NCBI GenBank assembly: GCA_030833305.1
Contig: JAURHL010000112.1
Span: 1-6,603 of the forward strand
Source: Acidimicrobiales bacterium
Lineage (GTDB): Bacteria; Actinomycetota; Acidimicrobiia; Acidimicrobiales; Ilumatobacteraceae
Length of the DNA stretch: 6,603 nt
Reading direction: 5' to 3'
Shown: positions 1 to 4,055 of the stretch, piece by piece
Numbering within the stretch: the first letter of the stretch is position 1
Layout: each line of letters opens with the position of its first letter
Made by a program: the position numbers and the translations under genes
Notes under the pieces: generated by a model
Told to the model about the DNA's origin: nothing
What the model saw: the letters and a program-made list of their open reading frames with translations, nothing else
Databases searched by the model: none

Positions 1-321
1 CTGCACTCCGCCGGCGTCGAGGAACGCTTGCTGGACGTCCGAGAGTCGACCGTCGTCGCCGAGACTCTCGACGGTCAGGATCCGCGATCCCGTCGCTGAC
101 GCAGCCAGCACCAAGCAGGAGCAGACCGCCCGGTCGTCCATGATGATGGTGCAACTTCCGCATTCGCCCTGTTCGCAGGCACCCTTGGCTCCGGGTAGGC
201 CCAGCCGCTCGCGCAGGACGTACAAAAGGCTCTCGCCCACCCACGCATCGGTGACTTCGCGGTCGGAACCGTTGACGTTGAGACGATACGACTCGTTCGT
301 GGAGTCGGAGGGGACGGTCAT
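1..321 (-). CDS. [2Fe-2S]-binding small subunit of a xanthine dehydrogenase-family hydroxylase (partial, 3' end outside window)
   Basis: This is the iron-sulfur subunit of a molybdenum hydroxylase; it passes electrons from the molybdopterin site of the large subunit to the FAD of the medium subunit. The 107 visible residues form the plant-type ferredoxin domain. The motif GACEQGECGSC supplies C49, C54 and C57, and the fourth ligand is C69 (or C67) in VCSC. The segment LSDVQQAFLDAGGVQ leads to where the family normally has the second cluster (CGFC...CRC), and the window ends just before it. The usual length is about 150-170 residues. The start is ATG at 321-319, whose ATGA overlaps the stop of the FAD subunit gene; a GAAAGG sequence lies 8 nt upstream. 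This suggests translational coupling and equal output of the two subunits. The medium-small order is that of coxM-coxS operons, so a large subunit may follow off the left edge. The family is clear; the substrate is unknown. Confidence 0.93.
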   Translation of the reverse strand, partial: MTVPSDSTNESYRLNVNGSDREVTDAWVGESLLYVLRERLGLPGAKGACEQGECGSCTIIMDDRAVCSCLVLAASATGSRILTVESLGDDGRLSDVQQAFLDAGGVQ

Positions 322-1166
322 GAAGCGGACCTTTCGAGTAGACGACGAGCGAGTACCGACACCGCATGTCGGCGATAGTCGGCGGTGGATCGATGGTCGG
401 AGATCGGGTTCGACTCGCTGGCCGCTCGCCGTCCGAACTCTTGTGCGGTTTCGGCGGAGACCCGGAACGAGCCTCTCAGGTCGAGCTGTCTCGACAACCA
501 CGCTTCGGCTTTCGTGGCCCGAATGATGGTCGGCCCGACGGCTCCGAGGGCCAGAGCCACGTGTCCTTCATTGGAATCATGGACGAGACATGCCGAGGCG
601 GTCGAGATGACCATGGCATTGCGGGTGCCGACCTTGGCGTAGCCCTGCCATCCTCGCGTGACCGGCACGGTGACCGAGTGAACGAACTCTCCGGGCCGAA
701 GCGAGTTCCGCTTGACTCCGGTCATGAAGTCGGAAAAATGGACGTCCCGAGAATGATCGCGATGCAGGACATGAATGACCGCGTCGAGGGCCGATAGCAC
801 CGGGAGAATGTCGCCGGCGGGGGAACAGGTCCCCAGGTTTCCTCCGATGGTGCCCGCCGCGCGAATCTGGGGTGAGCCGACCGTGCGCGCAGCTTGGGCG
901 AGCGCCGGCACCAGAACGGCGAGTTCACCCGACTCCATGTCGGCGTAGGGGAGCGCCGCTCCGATGGTCACCGTTCCGGTTCGGCGCTGGTGAACCCACT
1001 CCCGCAGCTCCTCGAGGGCCCCGATGGGTAGGACCGTTCCGGGTCGTCGACCGTGGAGGTTGATCTCGACCATCAGGTCGGTTCCACCAGCCAGAACCGA
1101 TGACTCGGGGGTGTCAGCGAGCAACTCGAGCAAATGGTCGACGGAGCGAGGTCTCAAAACGGGCAC
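318..1166 (-). CDS. FAD-binding medium subunit of a xanthine dehydrogenase-family hydroxylase (CoxM/YgfM-like)
   Basis: The 282-residue protein is the flavoprotein subunit of a molybdenum hydroxylase; its FAD takes electrons from the [2Fe-2S] clusters. Two family FAD-binding signatures are visible: VLAGGTDLM at residues 24-32 and RAAGTIGGNLGTCSPAGD at 102-119. The C-terminal domain is present and ends with SDHRSTADYRRHAVSVLARR near 256-275. The length is normal for the family (about 270-300). The start is GTG at 1166-1164. It is the only plausible one, because an in-frame TAA lies four codons upstream (1178-1176) and the next Met falls beyond the first FAD motif. No Shine-Dalgarno sequence precedes the GTG, but TAAACT lies at the correct distance for a leaderless transcript. 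It is the first gene of its operon, overlaps the iron-sulfur subunit by 4 bp and is divergent from the phosphatidylcholine synthase gene. Which hydroxylase or substrate it serves cannot be told. Confidence 0.93.
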   Translation of the reverse strand: MPVLRPRSVDHLLELLADTPESSVLAGGTDLMVEINLHGRRPGTVLPIGALEELREWVHQRRTGTVTIGAALPYADMESGELAVLVPALAQAARTVGSPQIRAAGTIGGNLGTCSPAGDILPVLSALDAVIHVLHRDHSRDVHFSDFMTGVKRNSLRPGEFVHSVTVPVTRGWQGYAKVGTRNAMVISTASACLVHDSNEGHVALALGAVGPTIIRATKAEAWLSRQLDLRGSFRVSAETAQEFGRRAASESNPISDHRSTADYRRHAVSVLARRLLERSAS

Positions 1167-1178
1167 GTCAGGAGTTTA
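1167..1178 (-). promoter_or_regulatory. Predicted leaderless promoter -10 element of the FAD/[2Fe-2S] subunit operon
   Basis: Read on the minus strand, TAAACT occupies 1178-1173 and fits the actinobacterial -10 consensus TANNNT. Six bases (CCTGAC) separate it from GTG at 1166. With the last T at -7, transcription would begin on the G of the start codon, as in the leaderless genes known from mycobacteria. The missing Shine-Dalgarno sequence and an in-frame TAA just upstream fit this. The spacing and sequence are seen directly; promoter activity is inferred. No convincing -35 box sits at the proper distance. Confidence 0.6.
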
Positions 1179-1190
1179 CAAATTGTCAAC
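1174..1190. promoter_or_regulatory. Candidate operator: 17-bp near-perfect palindrome
   Basis: GTTTACAAATTGTCAAC has 8-bp arms (1174-1181 and 1183-1190) around a central A at 1182, and 7 of 8 pairs match, giving the form GTTnACAAnTTGTnAAC. It is AT-rich in a GC-rich region and covers most of the predicted -10 box of the leftward operon, so a bound protein would block that promoter. It also covers the region just before and including the proposed TTG start of the phosphatidylcholine synthase gene. Size and symmetry suit a dimeric helix-turn-helix repressor such as a GntR or TetR family member. No regulator gene lies in the window, so the partner is unknown. Confidence 0.55.
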
Positions 1191-1977
1191 CGGACGCGAT
1201 CCGTCTTCTCGAGTCCGACGGGACGTAGCGTCTCGTGTCGTGTCCCGATTCGGCCGCCCCCGTGAGGTCCAAAGAGACTTCTCCCTCGCTCTCCACGCCT
1301 TCACGGCATCGGGGGCACTGGTGGGTATGGCGGCTCTGGTGGCGGTCCTCGACGGTTCGGCGCGTCTGGCGATCATCTGGCTCCTGGTCGCCCAGCTGAT
1401 CGACGGGATCGACGGCCCGTTGGCCCGTCGGCTGCTGCCCGACGAAGCCACGACCCGTTTCGACGGATACGTACTCGACCTGGTCATCGATTTCGTGACC
1501 TGTGTGCTGGTGCCAGCGGCGTTCATGTGGCAGTTCGGCCTGGTTCCGCACGATCGTTACGGCATGTTGGTGGTGGCGGTGATGTTGCTGAGTTCGGCGC
1601 TCTGGTTCAGCCGGACCGACCAGATGAGCGACGACGGTTGGTTCCGTGGCTTCCCGTCGGCGTGGAACATGGTGATACCGACTCTGTGGATACTGGGAGG
1701 ATCACGATGGTCGAGCAGCCTCGTGATCGTGGTGTTGTCCGTGCTCACGCTCACCGACTTCGAATTCGCCCACCCGGTCCGCGCGACGACCTGGCGACTG
1801 TGGCACCTGGCGTCGATGACGGTGTGGATCTGGTCGGTGGTCGCCGGAGTGGCCATGAGCCCCGACGTCCCGGTTGGTGTGCAAGTGGCGGTCCTCGTCG
1901 GACCGGTGATGGTGGCGATTTCCGTGGTGTGGCGCGCCGTCAACTCGGCGACCGATGAAAAATTCGCCGAGCAGTGA
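1183..1977 (+). CDS. pcs: Phosphatidylcholine synthase (CDP-diacylglycerol-choline O-phosphatidyltransferase)
   Basis: This integral membrane enzyme joins choline to CDP-diacylglycerol to form phosphatidylcholine in one step and releases CMP. The CDP-alcohol phosphatidyltransferase motif is intact: D77-G78-x2-A81-R82-x12-G95-x3-D99-x3-D103, whose aspartates bind the metal ions. The 12-residue spacing, the HAFTASG segment near 38-44, DGIDGPLAR, DLVIDFVTCVLVPA, GFPSAWNMV (156-164) and HPVR (197-200) are those of bacterial Pcs rather than of phosphatidylglycerophosphate or phosphatidylserine synthases. About eight hydrophobic segments are visible. The start is uncertain. TTG at 1183 has AGGAG eight bases upstream and gives 264 residues; GTG at 1240 gives 245, closer to family length, and the codons between have unusually low third-position GC. 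The frame is open back to an ATG at 1024, but that stretch lies inside the opposite-strand FAD subunit. The gene stands alone, divergent from that operon and convergent with the oxidoreductase gene. Confidence 0.9.
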   Translation: MSTGRDPSSRVRRDVASRVVSRFGRPREVQRDFSLALHAFTASGALVGMAALVAVLDGSARLAIIWLLVAQLIDGIDGPLARRLLPDEATTRFDGYVLDLVIDFVTCVLVPAAFMWQFGLVPHDRYGMLVVAVMLLSSALWFSRTDQMSDDGWFRGFPSAWNMVIPTLWILGGSRWSSSLVIVVLSVLTLTDFEFAHPVRATTWRLWHLASMTVWIWSVVAGVAMSPDVPVGVQVAVLVGPVMVAISVVWRAVNSATDEKFAEQ

Positions 1978-2007
1978 TCAGTTTCCGACGCGGCTCCGGG
2001 GGCTGGG
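1978..2007. other. Convergent intergenic gap with no clear terminator
   Basis: These 30 bp separate the stop of the phosphatidylcholine synthase gene from the stop of the convergent oxidoreductase gene. The segment is GC-rich, but I see no convincing stem-loop followed by a T-run on either strand. If termination happens here it is probably Rho-dependent, or each transcript extends into the other gene. Confidence 0.5.
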
Positions 2008-3015
2008 TCAGGCCTTTCCGTCCCACCCGGCGAAAGCGTCGATCATCGCCTTGACGTCGCCGAGTGGGTAGAGAATCGGGCAGGTGCAGCCGTGGTCGAT
2101 GTAATGCTTCACCTTGGCGCGAGCCTCGGCCGGAGTCCCACTGGCCGTGAGCATGTCGACGATCTCGTCGGGAACCAACTTGCTCGCTGCCACCACCTGC
2201 TCGTGTGTGGCGGGCCACGTGAGCACGTTCCCGACCTCGTCCAGCAATGACTGGGGGACACCCGACGCTTTCATGATGTGCGGTTGCTGTCCGAGGTATT
2301 GGGTCACCATGAGACGGGCCATGTCCAGAGCGATCTGACGATCCTCGTGGACGCTGCACACCACCAACTGGGGACGATCGATGTCGTCCAACGTACGTCC
2401 AGCCTTTCGCGCACCTTTGTCGAGTGCTTCCAGAGCCTGATCGTTGTATCCGGGCGACACCAGATAGTTGAGAACCGCACCGTCGGCGATCTCTCCGGTG
2501 AGTTCCATCATCTGCATGCCGGTTGCACCGATGTAGATCGGAACGTTCTTCGGAGCACGGTCTTGGTACACGTAGTCGAGTTCGACACCATCGAGATGAA
2601 CGTATTCGCCGTCGAACGTCACGGTTTCGTTGTTGAGCAGTCCTCGTACGACGGTCACGATCTCGCGCATCACCCGAAGTGGTCGGCTGCGATCGATGCC
2701 GACCTTCTGAGCCAAGGGATCCCACCAGGCACCGATTCCGAGAATGACGCGACCCGGAGCCAGGTCGTCGAGAGTGGAGAAAGTGGCGGCCAATCGAGCG
2801 GGGTTGCGACTCCAGCAGTCGACGACTCCACTTCCGACCTTGATGCGGTCGGTGACGCTGGCGAAAGCGGCCATGGGCACCGTCGCTTCTCGTACCAGAC
2901 GACTTTCGGCCTGCCACACGGCATCGAAACCCCTGCTCTCGGCGTAACGAGCGAACTCCATGCCTTCGCGGATCCGGTGGGCGTCTTGGAGATAGATGGC
3001 AACGGGTTGATTCAT
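2008..3015 (-). CDS. Luciferase-like (LLM class) flavin- or F420-dependent oxidoreductase
   Basis: The 335-residue protein belongs to the bacterial-luciferase-like fold family, whose members use FMN or coenzyme F420 and include F420-dependent methylenetetrahydromethanopterin reductase (Mer-like) enzymes and monooxygenases. Visible family features are an N-terminal strand and helix with FARYAESRGFDAVWQAES (21-38), the conserved block SRNPARLAATFSTLDDLAPG (69-88) followed by GRVILGIG, and VPIYIGATGMQMMELTGEIADG (about 158-179), the usual second half of the barrel. The length is typical. The start is ATG at 3015-3013, with an AGGA 11 bases upstream, slightly far, lying close to the stop of the preceding gene. 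A 17-bp gap to the amidohydrolase places it last in the operon. An oxidoreductase of this class downstream of a hydroxylase and an aminohydrolase suggests a redox step on a ring-derived intermediate, as RutA does in pyrimidine breakdown. That analogy is inference, and the cofactor and substrate are not identifiable. Confidence 0.88.
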   Translation of the reverse strand: MNQPVAIYLQDAHRIREGMEFARYAESRGFDAVWQAESRLVREATVPMAAFASVTDRIKVGSGVVDCWSRNPARLAATFSTLDDLAPGRVILGIGAWWDPLAQKVGIDRSRPLRVMREIVTVVRGLLNNETVTFDGEYVHLDGVELDYVYQDRAPKNVPIYIGATGMQMMELTGEIADGAVLNYLVSPGYNDQALEALDKGARKAGRTLDDIDRPQLVVCSVHEDRQIALDMARLMVTQYLGQQPHIMKASGVPQSLLDEVGNVLTWPATHEQVVAASKLVPDEIVDMLTASGTPAEARAKVKHYIDHGCTCPILYPLGDVKAMIDAFAGWDGKA

Positions 3016-3032
3016 GGTCGTGGTGTTCCTCT

Positions 3033-4055
3033 CTAGAGATTGGCGAACAATCGCTGCGCGGATTCGGCTGCCTTGGCACGGATCTCGTCGATGTCCACCC
3101 GAGTGGGTCGGCCGTCCACGAGCAACTGCTCACCCTCGGCGGAGGTCACGTTGATCGCCCGAATACCCGGGGTGAACGCGACGTGCCAAGGGCTGTCGAC
3201 GTGGTCGTAACTCCATTCCACGACGTCGTCACGACACTCGGGGAAAAACGAGAAGCCGTTCTCCAGCCAGGTCCACGGTGTTTCCGGGCTCTCCGTGACG
3301 TCGTGGGCGCGCAGTGCCACGTAGGCGAGGCGCATCTCCTCGAGCATGTCGGCGCCGATTCCGTCGGTGCCGAGAACGACGACGTTCTCCCGTTCGGTCG
3401 GTGCGGCATAGCCCACCGCGTTGTTCATGTTCGAGCGGGGATTGTGGGCGATCGTTCCTCTCAACGGCCGATCGAGCTCCACGCAATGCACGAGCAGCCA
3501 ATCGTCAGCGGCGAGATACTCCAGCCGACGAGCCGCGTCGCGATCATCAGGGCCCTCTCCGACATGGATGTGCACTCCCGTACCGAGTTCAGTGGCCAAC
3601 TCTGACGCCGAGCGAAGAAGCTCGTCGGAGCACGTGAACGCGGCGTGCACGCCCACCATCCCGCGGCCACCGGCACGCAGGAAGCGCTCGTTCTCTCGCA
3701 GGCCACGCTGACCGCCTTCAGGACCGTGGCGGTCGGTGACACCATAGGAACAATTGACCCGCACTCCGACCGTCGCACAGGCCTCGGCGATGATGTCGAG
3801 TGATCCGTCGATGAAGGATGGACTCTCGTGATGGTCGACGATGCCGGTGGTCCCGGCCGTGAGGGCTTCGACGGCCCCGAGCATGGCGGACCAATGAATG
3901 GTGTCGGCATCGAGAGAGACGTCGAGACGCCACCAGATCTGTTCGAGGATGTCCAGAAAGGATCGTGGCTGTTTCGCCGGAGCGGGCATCCCGCGCGCCA
4001 GGGACGAGTACAGGTGGTGATGCGCACACACCAGGCCCGAGGTCGTGACGGTCAC
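3033..4055 (-). CDS. SsnA-like amidohydrolase (metal-dependent aminohydrolase), lacking the N-terminal beta-sandwich segment
   Basis: The 340-residue protein is a metal-dependent hydrolase of the cytosine deaminase/chlorohydrolase/SsnA group, which typically deaminates purines, pterins or triazines. All active-site positions are visible: metal ligands H12 and H14 (AHHHLYS), H164 with the acid/base E167 (HIHVGE), H190 (LVHCVELD) and D231 (LGTDGIG). The blocks ILEQIWWRLD, DHHESPSFIDGSLD and HNPRSNMNNAVGYA are characteristic of SsnA. Relatives are about 400-450 residues and carry some 40-55 residues before the HxH motif, forming part of a beta-sandwich; here HxH is at residue 12. The start is GTG at 4055-4053, overlapping the TGA of the hydroxylase gene (GTGA), with GGAG seven bases upstream. 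A longer in-frame reading exists, but upstream it is an arginine-rich shadow of the hydroxylase gene. SsnA also neighbours XdhD in E. coli, which supports a shared purine-type pathway. Confidence 0.87.
   Translation of the reverse strand: MTVTTSGLVCAHHHLYSSLARGMPAPAKQPRSFLDILEQIWWRLDVSLDADTIHWSAMLGAVEALTAGTTGIVDHHESPSFIDGSLDIIAEACATVGVRVNCSYGVTDRHGPEGGQRGLRENERFLRAGGRGMVGVHAAFTCSDELLRSASELATELGTGVHIHVGEGPDDRDAARRLEYLAADDWLLVHCVELDRPLRGTIAHNPRSNMNNAVGYAAPTERENVVVLGTDGIGADMLEEMRLAYVALRAHDVTESPETPWTWLENGFSFFPECRDDVVEWSYDHVDSPWHVAFTPGIRAINVTSAEGEQLLVDGRPTRVDIDEIRAKAAESAQRLFANL

Noticed and set aside
140..526. Plus-strand ORF across the small and medium hydroxylase subunit genes
   Set aside because: It is a shadow frame, rich in Arg/Ser with no recognisable domain, opposite two clear genes.
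1024..1182. Longer ATG start for the phosphatidylcholine synthase
   Set aside because: The region is the reverse complement of the conserved N-terminus of the FAD subunit, including its VLAGGTDLM motif, and adds no family-like sequence.
1184..1189. Minus-strand TTGACA as a -35 box
   Set aside because: A 17-base spacer would end at the GTG start with GTGCCC in the -10 position; relative to TAAACT the spacer is only 5 bases. It is better explained as part of the palindrome.
1978..2007. Possible bidirectional terminator between the convergent genes
   Set aside because: It is GC-rich, but no stable symmetrical stem with a following T-run could be drawn.
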